Below are positions 34,037 to 46,142 of a DNA stretch of 64,000 bases, one piece after another. The notes beneath the pieces are model-generated. The model saw only the letters and a list, made by a program, of their open reading frames with translations, was not told where the DNA came from and did no database searches. A program made the position numbers and the translations under genes. The stretch covers positions 62,001-126,000 of the forward strand of contig BPQB01000043.1 in NCBI GenBank assembly GCA_019973155.2, in the 5' to 3' direction. Origin of the DNA: Phanerochaete sordida. Taxonomy: Eukaryota; Basidiomycota; Agaricomycetes; Polyporales; Phanerochaetaceae. Position 1 is the stretch's first letter; every line of letters starts with the position of its first letter.

Positions 34037-37000
34037 TTAGTAGTTGCCACCATTGACCTGTTGCACCTATCGTCAGTATGTATCTCTTGCCTGGCGCCAC
34101 TGATACGTACCTTGTCCTTGAGCTGCGAAATGAACTGCTGGTAGCTCGGGAGGACATCCGACCGGTCCTGAATGAGGCAGCTGAGGGCCCACAACCGCAG
34201 AGCCGGCTCGCCATCCTCCTTGACAATGTATAAGTGCGGCCAGTACGGGCCACGGCGCATCTCGCGAGTCTTCTGGATGATCGCGTTGATGCGCTGGTTG
34301 AAGGGGTTGTCCAGGATCGGGAGCGTCGTCTGGGGAAAGATCGGTGTCAACCATAGTTGCGAATACTTGGGCAGGGCTGCATACCTTTCCGCCTCGCAGG
34401 ACTTCGTAGCTAGGAAGGTTGAAGACGTCGACGACGAGCTGCGGTACGGCATCGCGACCGACCCAGAGGAACATGGTCTGGCCATCCTCGATCATGTACA
34501 AACCGTGCCTCTCCAGACGTTCTGAGGTGAGCGGGAGGGGTGGGGGCATGATGACGCCATGTTCGCCAACAGTTCCGCACTGTACGGACTAGTCAGCACT
34601 GGCTCTGCATGGTCATACATGGGTTGTTCACCTCTGGTGGCATGTTGTGCAGGGAGTAGAAGTTGGGGTAGGTGTACGGCATCAGCAGTTGAGCAGGAAG
34701 CGATGTCAGCAGTGCCTGCGCGTACGCCCTGAGGTCCGGAGGGATCTGAGCGCTTTGCCTGATGCCAACGTTCTTGAGGAGACCAAGGACGAGCACGGGC
34801 AGCATCTTGAGGTTCTCGGAGATGGCGAGTTGGGCACTTGCGCCAGCACCTGCAGCAGTCATACTTGCCTTGTATGCCTGCAGAATCTCGACGGCCTTGT
34901 TGAACAGAGCGTCGCGTGCGTCCTCGAGCTTGTGGGTGATGCAGCGCTCGACAGCCTTGTTCGCGAGGAGGGTAGCAATGGCGACTTGATCTGCGGACGC
35001 GAACACCTCAGACAGGTTGCTAGTTGTCGGGAATGCAGTAGTCACGACACGGATCCGGCGTTCGCCTGCGGAGGGTATATCAGTATAGTAACTAGCCACA
35101 GTAGCGCAGGTTCCTCACCATAACACGTGGTGTGTAAGATAGCCGTCTGGAAGACAACGAAAGGAGCTGTGATGGTATCTTCGATTTGTACCTCAATTGC
35201 GTACGAGAGGTCCTGTGGTACTGCGGGCATGGCCAGAAGATCCGTTGAACGCACGAAGAAGTTGCCATGGAACGACGACATGCGAAGGTCTTCAGGCAAT
35301 GCGATCAGCAGGTGCGCTGATATCTAGCAGAGTTTCACTTACTCTTGGATGCACGGACACGCATAACAGCCTCCAACATGATGGGCTGAGCTAGTACTGA
35401 GCCGAACTCATGAGCGAACTTGATAGCATCCTCTGTCCGCGCATTGAATGCGGGATAGAAGTAGGTCTGGCCAGCAGTGTAGTGCGGAAGGCAGGCTATA
35501 TGCGAGCATAAACATCGAATCGCAGGATAGCAAATTTTGAATTGCTCACCAAGAGTGGCAACGTCCTGGTAGCCGGCGCTGAAGAGGAACATGTCGACCG
35601 AGACCTGAGCGCGAGAACACTCGATGGCGAAGGTTTTGTAGAACGGCGACGCAGCCTGCAGCAAACCGGATTCCTGCAGAGACATCAGAAAGCTAGAGGG
35701 TCGTGTGACGGCTGATCCTACCTTAGAAGTTCCCAGGATCTTCGGGTCTTCTCTGTTCTTCAAAGCGCCAACACCAACGGAAGGCAAGCTTGCCGACAGG
35801 ACGATAATCTTGCCACCGATTGAGGACTAACGGATGCCTTTAACATGAGTTCGCAGTATATATGCTGCCTGACACACCATAAGCTGGAAGCCAGCCTGGA
35901 GAGCTGGACCGAGAGCGCTGCCAATGATGTGGTTGTCTTGGAACATGTCACCCAGACGGCCAAGCAAGGATTCAAGAGACGCGCGAGCCTCCGAGAGGTT
36001 CACGAGCAAGTCGGTGGGCTTGGGCAGGAATACATCTTCTACGTCGGAGACGACGAGCATGGAAGACTCGGTCGAACCAGCCTGTCGACTTGGTCAGTCG
36101 CCGCCTCGAGACGGATGATAGCATCCGTAAACTCACTGGCAAGGAGAAGAAGTACAGAGAGGTGTCAAAGGCGATGAGCGCAACCCTTGTCCTGCCGTTC
36201 TCGTCCGGTATCCGGTCGAGGTTCTCCAGGATTGTACGCGTAGCAGTAGCCACCATACCAGACTGGATGGCGCTATGACTGACGTCGATAAGGAAGATGT
36301 ACACGGCCGGCTGAGGAGGCCGGACCATGTACTCGGTTGGCGCAACAAATTCGACTACACCGTGGTTCAGCTCCGGGCGAGCCCACCTGTCTCCGGGCTG
36401 GTTCCTGACTTGATCCCAGTCGAAGAGCTGAGGTACTTCGTTGGAAAGCGAACACATGCAGCATCGCCAGCTACGGACTATTAAGTCACGGGCATACCAG
36501 AACAGGATAGGACGACTCACCGATTGCCGCCATCTATGAATTGCACATATGGGTTAATGTACGTCCTGCAACGTCTGCACCGAGCGATGACGGTATCTGT
36601 AATAAGAGGTACAGGTTCGTCGCCTTCCTTCAGCGAGCGATAAGGCGTCAGGACCAGGCCAAGAGGAATATTTGACTTCTTCAGAAGCGAGTTTGTAGTG
36701 GGAATGGCGTTCACAGTACAACGCTGGTACGTGTGGTCGGCGTTGGCAAAAGGAGACGGTGAGACGCATGAGTTAGGAGGCAAGACGATCTCAGGTGGCG
36801 GCTGAGACAATTCTCGCGGGTCCGGAGGAGACGTGAGGAGGTTGGTGGTGTACAGCCGATGACCCTTCTGTCCCATATTCATTTGCCCAAACTGGTCTGC
36901 CAGATTATTCATCTGGGCTTGAGGCTGGCCATACATAGGCTGCTGAGGAGCATTGATGTATTCAGGTTCCTGAGCAGCACCATAGTACGGAGGCTGCCCG

Positions 37001-37457
37001 CCCATTGGCTGCTGCTGCTGCTGTTGCTGCTGCTGGAACTGGTTCTCAGCTGCGAGGCCGGGTGTGAAGAGCTGGCCGGGTTGAGGGGGAGCAGCGGCAC
37101 CGCCGTAGCCGCCACCGTTGAGGTTGTCGCCTGCACCGTAGTAGGCTTGCGTCTGACCAGCGGCATACTGGCGGCGTTTCGCGTGGTGCGCAGCGGGGGC
37201 AGGGCTTGACGAAGGAGCAAGCTCAGGGTCCACGACGGGAGGCTCCCAAGAAGTCTGGCCGGTGGCGGTCTCTGTGACGCCTCTGTGTCAGGAGACGGAG
37301 GGGAGTATAGCGCCAAGTTACGCACCTATGAACAGGTACCGCTGGTGGGTGGGTTCCCTGAGGAGCGTGAGCACAAGAAACGCGTGGGACGGCGCACGAG
37401 TACTCACCACTCAGCCGTCCAACCTGGAGGAAGTTGCTGGGGTCCCGGAGAGGCCAT
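34037..37457 (-). CDS. SEC24: COPII coat subunit Sec24 with an N-terminal WW domain
   Basis: Cargo-selecting subunit of the COPII coat on ER exit sites. Start ATG 37457 gives [17 protein letters not shown] (exon 37408-37457); a 32 nt exon 37326-37357 gives [10 protein letters not shown], and the third exon from 37271 gives [15 protein letters not shown]. Together this is a WW domain. Then come a Gln/Gly/Pro-rich disordered stretch with a polyQ run, the GQMNMGQKG linker, and the Sec24 core. The core has the zinc ribbon [15 protein letters not shown]...CCMC (near 36580-36500), trunk domain [16 protein letters not shown] near 36300, helical domain, and gelsolin-like end ([16 protein letters not shown] near 34490). 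The last intron joins ISQLKDKV to NGGNY and stop 34037. About nine introns. A start at 37233 in the long open frame would be GTG and would lose the WW domain, so it was rejected. Confidence 0.93.
37008..37034 (-). repeat. CAG/CAA repeat encoding polyglutamine in SEC24
   Basis: Nine triplets (GCT/GTT on the plus strand) encode nine Gln in the disordered N-terminal part of Sec24. Length variation among strains would be expected. Confidence 0.8.
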
Positions 37458-38104
37458 GCTTGACGATGAAGATGCAGGATAGAAGTGCTTGCAAGAATAT
37501 GAGGTCAAGGGAGATACACCGCGTCTGGGTTCCGGCCAAGTTCCACGTCACCGCGTTCAGCGACTCCGAGCTGGGCGGGGGAAGCGGGGCTTAGCATGTC
37601 GTGGTCGGGCTGCGCACGAGCGAGAGGGGCAATGGAGGCCACGTACATGAAAGGTTGGCGAGCGACGTGGACGTTTTCAAGCTTGAGACGACCGACACCC
37701 GTCGGACGCTGCGACGCCAGACGTGATGGCGCCCATCCTAGGCGCCTTCCACGTGGCAATTACTTCTTCGAGGCACGTCCCCACGAAGACCACTGGAGCG
37801 GAACCTCGTCTCGTGTGCTTTTCACAGCACGCAAAGCAAGACATACACGACCGAATCCGATTTCTTTGGATTTTCTTCAACTTTCATTGGGGTTCTTCTC
37901 AGCTTGAAAGCCATATCAAAGGCTTGGCGACCCCTGGGGGCTATCCCGACGTTTCTCCGGTGGGTAACGGCGTTGCTGAGATTCACAAACGCTTACACGA
38001 TGTAGGCCATCTCATGACCGCTACGCGGTAACGCTACTACATAGAGCGTTTTTAGAGGTTTTAAAACCTGCTCTGTCGTCGACTCGCTTTTCACTCTTCC
38101 CACA
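37458..38104. promoter_or_regulatory. Divergent intergenic region, SEC24 / MFS transporter
   Basis: 647 bp between divergent start codons. No supportable ORF and no obvious TATA box; both promoters must lie here. Confidence 0.45.
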
Positions 38105-40204
38105 ATGTCTCTCACTCAGGTGTACACGGAGACCACAGACGGTCGTAACGCTTCTACACGTTCCATCGCTCTTCGGGCTCGATCGCCGCATCCCCCGCTG
38201 AGCCCTCAGCCTAGTCGCGGGAGCTTCGACAAAGGAGGCGACCTCGAGCTGGCACAGCTCGGCCCAACGAAAGGCGCGCCTTCCGCCAGTGCTAGCATTA
38301 GCGGAGGCGACACACCTACCGCCGAACCCGTCGAGGCTGCCAAGATTTCTAAATGGACGGGCCACATCCAGTTTCTTTCCCTGTGCTTCACTTTGTTTGT
38401 CGCAGGCTGGAACGATGGTACCACGGGTCCTCTACTGCCAGTGATGCAGAGTCATTATCATGTAAGCTCTCGCCTGTAGAAGTCGCGCTTGCGCGATTGT
38501 TCATGCCATCTTCCAGGTCAATTACACCATCGTGTCTCTAATTTTCGTCTTCAACTGCGTTGTAAGTCTTTTTGGAGCTTTACTCGTTCGACTGCAGCCG
38601 CTAATCTTCCTCGGGGCTGTTATCAAAGGGCTTTGTCTCCGGTGCTGCTGCGAACGTCCACCTCACGGACAAATTGGGGTTTGGCAAGGTGAGCATCTTA
38701 GATGTATGCGCGTTTATCTACCGGCCCTAAATCTTGATCAATGGCTAGGTCATGGTTTTAGGTGTGTTACGCCCCTCGGGGTCAACCAAATGACAGCTGA
38801 ATCTGAAGCGTGTCGTAGGCTCGGCCTTCCAGGTAGCTGGTTACGCTATCGACGCTGCTGCACCGCCATTTCCCGCGTTCGTATTCGCGTTCGCTCTCAA
38901 CGGATTTGGCATAGCCTTGCAGGTAGAGACCGCCCGTACTTTGTCGCTTGATGTCCATGCTGAGTTCGATGCTCAGGATGCTGGTGCAAACGGTTACGTT
39001 GCGAGCTTAAAGGACAACGCCCAAACTAAAATGGGCCTTCTTCATGCTACATATGGTCTGTTGTTTACTGGTACTGTACGAACGCTTCGCTCATTTGCTC
39101 TAGGCGCGGGTGCTCTTTGCGCTCCGCTCGCCGCTACTCCGATCTCACATATGAAGCACTGGTCATATCAGTACCTCGCTTCCGTCGGTATAGCAACTCT
39201 CAACACGATAGTCCTTGCCGTTGTCTTCCGTGGCAAGAGGCAAGAAGGTATACAGACACCTTTTGTCGAGGACGTTATGATCTAAGCAACAACTTCCAGA
39301 GTGCCTCGAGGAAATTGGACAAGCGCGGACGCATACCGCCGTCGCAAATCTCGAAGACAACAAATATGGTCAGATCTTCAGGCTACGCGAAGTCCATCTT
39401 CTCGCCTTTTTCATTCTCATCTATGTCGGTGTCGAAGTCACACTCGGCGGTCAGTTGTACCCTTATAAATCCGACTGAACGCTGATGTGATGCCTTTGCA
39501 CAGGATGGACCGTCACATATATTGTTAATGAGCGAGGCGGCGGACGCTCTGCCGGGTTTGTTTCTGCAGGCTTCTTCGGTGGTAAGACTACGTTACGTCA
39601 ATCCATCGCAACCACCTCAAACATCTGTAGGTCTTACTTTTGGTAGAGTCGCTCTTCTATGGGTCAACAAGATGGTAAGATTGGCTAACGGTTAAGGTCC
39701 CCATCTGGCTGATATGCGGTGCTCATAGATTGGCGAGCGTCTTGCGATCTACGTCTACACCGTGCTCGCCATCGGGTAAGTTGATGGTTTTGCTACGCTC
39801 AGGCTTGTCACCAGCTGACCGCTGGTGCTAGGCTGGAGCTCATCGTCTGGCTCGTGCCATCTCTCGTCGGGAATGCTATCGCCATCGCTTTCATCGGCGC
39901 ACTACTCGGCCCCATCTATCCCATCGTCATGAACCACTCGGCAAGAATTCTGCCTCACTGGCTACTCACAGGTGCCATCGGGTGGATTGCGGGCTTTGGC
40001 CAAGCTGGATCCGCTTTCATCCCGTTCATCACCGGAGTCATCGCTTCGAGGGAGGGTATCTGGGCCCTGCAGCCCTTGTAAGTCGTCCGTATACTGGTCT
40101 CACCACCTGCATCGCTGATCAATGTCCGTAGGATGGTGGGCATGATGGCGTTTATGCTTATACTCTGGTTCCTGGTCCCCGGTCACGCGCGTCGTGTTGA
40201 CTGA
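38105..40204 (+). CDS. MFS transporter, Bsc6/fucose-permease-like
   Basis: Plasma- or endomembrane transporter of the major facilitator superfamily. Start ATG 38105; a ~75-residue polar N-terminus precedes the first helix (HIQFLSLCFTLFVAGWND near 38365), which ends in TGPLLPVMQSHYHVNYTIVS across an intron. Helices continue: VNLTDKLGFGK, GSAFQVAGYAIDAAAPPF, FAFALNGFGIALQDAGANG, LLHATYG and WSYQYLASVGIATLNTIVL. A cytosolic loop (EDNKYGQIFRLREVHLLAFF) leads into the second half: YVGVEVTLGGWTVTYIV, GGLTFGRVALLW, IGERLAIYVYTVLAIGLEL, and IWALQPL...MMAFMLILWFLVPG. About eleven introns were needed. The motif DAGANG and the overall pattern suit the Bsc6/FucP-like family; the substrate is unknown. Confidence 0.88.
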
Positions 40205-40627
40205 GGTCCCAGCAAGGCGACCAGATTTGCACGTGGTGAAAGGCCGCAAGGTGACGGATAGGCAACGATCTCCTCTCTGTAGATATCTCGGATGTATAAA
40301 TATGATACGAAGTCGGCCAGAATCTTTTAAAGTGTAAGCAGCTTGCACGACGCCACATTCGAATATTTGGGGTAAGCAGGATTTGTCGGGCCGTGTCGGC
40401 GTGCGATCCGCGTCTGAGCGACCGCCTCGCTTGCAGTGTCTCATATCCACAAATACCGCCCTACACGACTTCGGCAACACCACCCAGACGGCGCAGTAAC
40501 GAAGCTGTAGTTGCACGAGCCCAGGAGTTCACCGATCAGTATCCTACAGGAGTTGTGGACCGTACGTGGAAGTGCCAGCTGGTCCGCGCAATTACCTCAC
40601 CCTCCGTGGCTTCTAGTTCCGCAGCTT
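40205..40627. promoter_or_regulatory. Intergenic and promoter of SEC2-like gene
   Basis: 423 bp. Open frames reach into it, including one with an ATG at 40511 in frame with the next gene, so the next gene could begin further upstream. Confidence 0.4.
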
Positions 40628-43600
40628 ATGGCCCCTGCTCACGACCATGTTGACGACGAGATGCACGAACTAAACCAAGAGGCTGATTACCTGGACCAGA
40701 CTGTCACGGTCGCCACCGCTCCGGTGAATGGCCGCAAAGCCAAGGAGAGGGGGGACAATGACCCCGACGCCCAAGCGCAGGTCATCAGCTCCCTCCGTTC
40801 GCAGATTCAAGATCTGTTCTCGCAAGTCTCGCAGCTGAACAACAAACTCGTCAAGTCGTACGACCGCGTCTCAGACCTCGAGGACCAGCTGCACGTCACG
40901 TCCGACAACCTCCGTAATGCCACGCTCAAGGTCTCCCAGCTCGAGCTCGAGCAGGCGCAGCACCTCTCGGCACTGAGCACCGGCCTCCTCGTCGAGAAGT
41001 CCCATGTAACCTCAGAGTTGACGCGGCTGATGGAGAAGGCGACCGAGGAGGCGGCGAGGGCAGGAGAGGCGGAGAGCGCGCGGAACGCCATCGAGAAGGA
41101 CCTGGACGATCTCAGCGCGGGCCTCTTCGGCCAAGCGAACATCATGGTCGCTGAGGCTCGGCTGGCTCGGGCTCGCAGCGAACGTAAGGTCGAGGAGACG
41201 GAGGAGGCGTTGAAGGGTGCCGAGGAGATTGTGGGCATCCTGCAGACCCAGCTGCAGAGCCTGCAGGCAGAGAAGGAGGAGTCTGATAGGAAGGTGCAGG
41301 AGATGCAAGCACTCATGGGGACCGGGAAGTGGGTAGAGCCTCACCATGCGTCAGGACGCGCACCCAGGATTCGGCTGCTGTGCCTGCACGCCCCCTACGG
41401 CGAATACATCCAGTTCATCGCGCACTTGCGCTCGGCTCGCCCTTCCACGGTACACGCTCCAGCGATGTCGACTCTTCTTCCTCAACCATTCTTGGCGCGG
41501 CTCGTCGCGGAGGATTCGTACGTGTTCATGCTGTGACTCGACATTGCGCTTCTAACGAGGAATTCACAGCGATCCGACTGTCCGCTTAGACCTTGCGCCA
41601 CAACTGAACTGGCTCACTCGGCGTTCAGTCATCTCCGCACTGTACAGCGGGCAGCTGTCCATCGAGCCGATGTCGACTACAACTCTACTGGAAGAACTCA
41701 CACCTTCCTTGATACCCGGAACCCACAATACCCATATCTCCTGCGCCATGTGCGGTGCTAATATCATGGACACCCCAACATCTCCCTCTCGATCGTCATT
41801 CTCTCCAACACGATCCGCCTCCGGTAACAAAGCACAATGGGGTTCTGGACTTCTAAAGACGTCGTTGGTACAAAGCATTACTGCTTCATCCTTCGGAAGT
41901 TCACGGCCTGCGACGCCTACCACCCCTGGCTTTGAGCCACCAACACAAGTCTACATCTTTCGGCTTGAGAACACCTCCTCTTCCGGCCTACCAGTCGCGC
42001 TTCCAATCGGCGGCACTCCTCAACAAGGCGCGCAGGCTCGTCCACCAACGATTTATCCGCTTTGCAGTTCGGGATGGTGCCTAATGCGATTGCGTACTAC
42101 GTGCTCGCTGTGGGCATTCATTCGCACTAATGTCGTGGAGAAAGTATGGGAAGAAGAGCCCTACGCTCCGCCGTCCAACTTGAACTCACCGCGCTACGCC
42201 TCGACGGCAGAGCTGCATGGTGATGAGAAGGGCCCGCTTCAACCCAAGCCGTCTCGCATGGGCATTGGCGCGCTTTGGGGCTCCATGTCCCGCTCTCTGA
42301 GCGGAACGAGGACGAAGTCAGAGCCGACGCCTACCGGAAGTCTAGACGGTCCTCAGCTCAAGGAGATTCACGAGGAGACTGCAAAGGCGGAGACTGTTCC
42401 ACGCCGTATCCCGCCTCCACCTCCACCTCGCAACACCCCTCCACGCCCTCCTCGTACCCTGCCTCCACCCCCGCCGCGTCATCCTCCGCTTGACGCGCCA
42501 GTCCCGAAGTCAGTGCTGCCACCGGGTCCTCCCCCTCCATTGCCAAAGCGTAATCGCCAGCGGACGGAAGAGGACCTTCCAGCCTATAGTGATGAAGGGC
42601 GTTCTACCCTTGCGGACGACAAAGAAAAGCCTCCTCTTCTGTCCCCTGCGGAGGAAACCGAGCGTTTCTCGACCCCGGAGGAAGAGCTAGCAGCGCCGCC
42701 GATAGATCGTGTACCTACACCTACATCCATTCCCTTACCAGACTCCGTACCTTCCTCGCCAGTCCAAGCAGAAGCGCCTACCCTGCCCCCGACCACGGAG
42801 GAAGCGGAGACTACCGCAAGGCCCGAAACGCCGCAGTCTCACACGCCCGACGCCAAGGCAGAAGAGCCCTCCGATGCCAAGGCAGAAGCATCCTCTGAAG
42901 TCAAGACAGAACCTCCCTCAGTGAGCAAGCCGCCGCTTCCTCCGAGAGCCTCTGCTCGTGCTGGCGGGGCGCCTGGAACACCTCCGCCGCTCCCCAGGCG
43001 TGCAGCTGCACGGACCCGACCGACCTCCCTCGTCCCTTCCGCAACCGATACTGCGAACGTTGAGGCAGCAGCTGTCGCGCCAGAATCCAGTGGAGAGAAA
43101 TCTGCAGAGCCCGAGAAGGAGGACGCGATTCACGTTCAAACTCCCGCCGATGACCACACTTCTCCCGACGTTGACGAACACGAAACGTCAACTGTACCCG
43201 TTGAGCACCAGGAAGCTGATGCCACAGTTCCCGCTATCCAGGAACCCGAGGACGAACTCGCTGACGGCTCTACGATGGGTATCGCGCCGGCTTCGTCGAC
43301 GGAGAACCTCCCTACCTCCGGGGAGACCAACTCCCTCGCGCTCGAGGGCCACCTTGACGCGCTCGCGCCCTCGATCCTGCACAGCGAGGTCGCCAGCATG
43401 GCGCCGTCTTCGGTCCGCAACTTCGAATCGAAGGAAGGATCGCTGCAGGATGTGTCCCTGGCCAACGACTCCGATGCTGCACCGGACTCGAACGACGCGC
43501 ACGTGCATCACAGCCCAGAGGACGTCTCGGAGGTGGAGGACGAGGGGGAGCCGGGTACCTACGTGGGTAACGCGACCTGGGAGGAGCGCACATGGAAGGA

Positions 43601-43655
43601 GCTTGTCAAGCTCAGGGAGGAGATGTTCTGGGCACGGATTGGGGGCAGTAGGTGA
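40628..43655 (+). CDS. SEC2: Sec2-type Rab guanine nucleotide exchange factor
   Basis: Activates the Rab GTPase Sec4 on secretory vesicles for polarised exocytosis. Start at ATG 40628 (MAPAHDHVDDEMHELNQEAD); an in-frame ATG at 40511 is possible but adds low-quality sequence. Residues ~45-230 form one long coiled coil (SQVSQLNNKLVKSYDRVSDL, LEDQLHVTSDNLRNATLKVS), ending in the Sec2/Rabin8 catalytic signature DLSAGLFGQANIMVAEARLA near 41115. After an intron (41519-41570) the second conserved domain follows: PYGEYIQFIAHLR, APQLNWLTRRSVISALYSG, TIYPLCSSGWCLMRLRTTCS near 42045-42105 and AFIRTNVVEKVWEEEP, typical of fungal Sec2 proteins. The last ~450 residues are disordered, rich in Pro, Glu and Ser, with polyproline near 42410-42540. 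It ends ARIGGSR. Confidence 0.85.
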
Positions 43656-44364
43656 ATCTATTGGATAATCTCACATTAAATAAGCCTCCCTATGCATATA
43701 TAGATACTACGTCTAACATGGTAGCTGTCAGTACGGACTTCCCAGTATAATGCACGGTGTTTAATCGTTCGCTGGCAGTTCACCGAGAATTTGCCGCGAG
43801 TTTACAGTCCATTATGTGATCGCGTGTCCCAACGTAAATTCAGCCATTTGGCCCATTTCGGTTCGATGACGCGTTCGTCCGGATTGGCGCCATCATCAAA
43901 ACCGGTTCGGGTCACCAAATACGGCGAGCTGAACTTCTACGCGAACGCCTATCTCGTCCTGGGGCGTCGCACACGTACCTTGCACACCACGTTCGACGCT
44001 TCCACCGGCTGCGTGGGCATTTCTTTCGCGGTTTACGCTCTCCTTTTCCAGTTTATTTGTCTATGAATTGGCTTCGTGAACGACAATACCTGCCTATCCT
44101 GGCTTTGTCCCTCTGCTAGCGCTCACTTGGTGGCAGCGTGCATTTGCTCCACTGGTCACCACACCCTGCTGTGCATCTGTTCGCAGACATGGTCCGGCTC
44201 CATGCAAACTTTGCCCACTCGTCATGTTGGAGCCAATGTCGTACAGGGGCTAAGTGGGTACATCGACCGCTCACGCCGTATATAAGCAGCGGGGCAGGGC
44301 TGCATCTCCCAGCTTTCCAACAGATCCCACATCCTTAACGATTCTCACGAAGCAACGACTCGCA
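43656..44364. promoter_or_regulatory. Intergenic and promoter of CsbD-like gene
   Basis: 709 bp. Contains a CCAAT box (44233-44237) and a TATA box (44279-44285). A 91-residue frame (43791-44066) lacks any recognisable feature. Confidence 0.6.
44279..44285 (+). promoter_or_regulatory. TATA box of CsbD-like gene, with CCAAT box 42 bp upstream
   Basis: TATATAA lies 80 bp before the ATG at 44365 and a CCAAT pentamer is at 44233-44237. Spacing fits a strong, inducible class II core promoter. Confidence 0.65.
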
Positions 44365-45211
44365 ATGCCGCACTTTGGACACGTAGGTATCCCATCTTAT
44401 GCTCAACATCGCTTGTGCTGACCTATCCGCTGCATAGAACAACGCCAACGCCACAAGCGCGACCACCGGTGCCGGAGCCGCCTACGATGGCCGTTCCGCC
44501 ACGAACGAGCGTGTCGGCCCCCTCGGCACTGGTGCAGGTCCTGCCATGGATCCCGCCCAGCCCGCCGCGGGCGCAGGCTACGGTAATAGTGCCTCCGCCG
44601 GACGCGGAGCGTACCAGCAGGGGGGCATGACCAATATGCCGCATGAACGCTATAACAACCAGGTACGCGGATTCACGAAAGAAAACCTCTCAATGTTAGT
44701 TTAGTAGCTTATGGCTTGCATAGGCCGGCGTTGCAGGCGCAGGAGGCGACCCGTACGCAAACACGGTCGGGAACAACGATGTTGCTCCCATCTCGCACCT
44801 CAGCAGTGGTCAGCACACCGGCAAGGCCAGCTCCACGACTGGCAAGATAGAGCGCATCGCCGGCACAGTGTTCTGCAACCAAACCTTGAAGGTGAAGGGC
44901 ATGCAGAAGGAGCAGGCTGCCCAGGCGCATGCTGCGCAGCGAGTTGAGCTCACCGAAGCTGAGCGGCTCGAGCAGGAAGCCTCCATTCGCCGCCAGAGGG
45001 CGGTCGAGCACGGTACGCACAGCCCGCATTCCTATGTCTGTGGAGCCCGAGTTTCTGATATCATCGACCAGGTGCCCACCCTGCTAACAGGGCCGTAGGC
45101 GGCGCCGCTCAAGCTCAGGAATTCGGAGGCAATTTCGGACAAACTACCGCAGGCACTGGTGGAGTGTCCGGCAACTCTGCTGTGCCCTCGGCGCGCGGTG
45201 GCGCTTTGTAA
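44365..45211 (+). CDS. CsbD-like small hydrophilic stress protein
   Basis: Short, hydrophilic, Gly/Ala-rich protein from four small exons. Exon 1 codes only MPHFGH (44365-44382). The second (NNANATSATTGAGAAYDGRS...) and third exons are Gly/Ala/Asn-rich, then comes GKIERIAGTVFCNQTLKVKG near 44845-44900. This resembles the CsbD motif (GK...G...L...KG) and is followed by QKEQAAQAHAAQRVELTEAE, a helix of charged repeats. The last exon reads GAAQAQEFGGNFGQTTAG and ends SARGGAL (stop 45209-45211). CsbD-like proteins are often strongly expressed under stress; the TATA/CCAAT promoter agrees with high inducible expression. The biochemical role is unknown. Confidence 0.75.
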
Positions 45212-46142
45212 GCATCGGAGTCCCGCGCCACAAGACCCGGTTTCAATGGCCAAGGTGGACCCACGATGGTCGTACGACTCGTGATGTTCTGGCCAGCGTA
45301 TACCCCTCGGAATAACGGGCAGCATAGTATTGTACTTGTACAGTGACGTTTATACCTTGCTCTAATCTACGTAATGGTGTTTCGGAGAAGCCATCCTGCG
45401 TGCCTTCAAGACAAAGTCTCGAACATCGAGAGCGTCATGTCTGACAATGGGAGAGGAAATTAGGCTTTCTAGGTTTCCACCACGAGCCAGAGTAACCATG
45501 GAATACGTAGGACGCTTACCATTGTGATCCCGCACGCTGCTTGCTCGACCGACTGTTCTCAAGTCTAGCCTTGGCCGTCGCGTCGCTATTGGCTGTTGAG
45601 CCAAGAGAACCGAAAAGCCGACGCGCTCTGCGGGCACGCGGATTGGCGGGCCGGTCTCAGAAGTGGAACACTTTGCGCCTGCGCCCAAGAACGGCAGGAG
45701 TAGTCGGGGAGTGCCCGTCGAACTGCCACCGCTTCTTACTCTGCCATGTCGTTAACCTTCGCGTCGGGCGACAGATTTTCCTTCTCTGAGTCTCGTTTTC
45801 GCCAGTTCCATGTTCCAGAAGAAACGGAATAGCCTCAGGGATGTGGGGAAGCGGCGCGGACGAGCTGGGAGAAATGTACAAGACGAAGCGCGCCCTCGAG
45901 AGCTTACGTTGCCGAGTGTATGCCGACGGAATATCCTGCAGCACAGAGCCCAGGCAAAGGTCATTTGATTGCAGGATCCAGGGAGGCTTTTGAGTCGTCA
46001 CGATAAGCCGCGGGCACGGTCCATCGAGGCGCATGGCCCATTCAAATAAAGCTGCAAAAATGCCCGCAAGGTGACTCCGTTGCAAAGCGGTCTCCAGCCC
46101 TTTTCTCTCCTCTTGGGCCTCCCCTGACTCTGCTTCCCAGTC
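45212..46142. promoter_or_regulatory. Intergenic upstream of DHA transporter
   Basis: 931 bp. The longest minus-strand frame (45657-46151) begins with GTG and looks like non-coding shadow. Otherwise I see nothing definite; this long upstream region suits a regulated transporter gene. Confidence 0.4.

Noticed and set aside
37233..37457. Sec24 start at 37233
   Set aside because: That codon is GTG and the frame is closed just upstream only because an intron intervenes; splicing two small exons gives an ATG start and a coherent WW domain.
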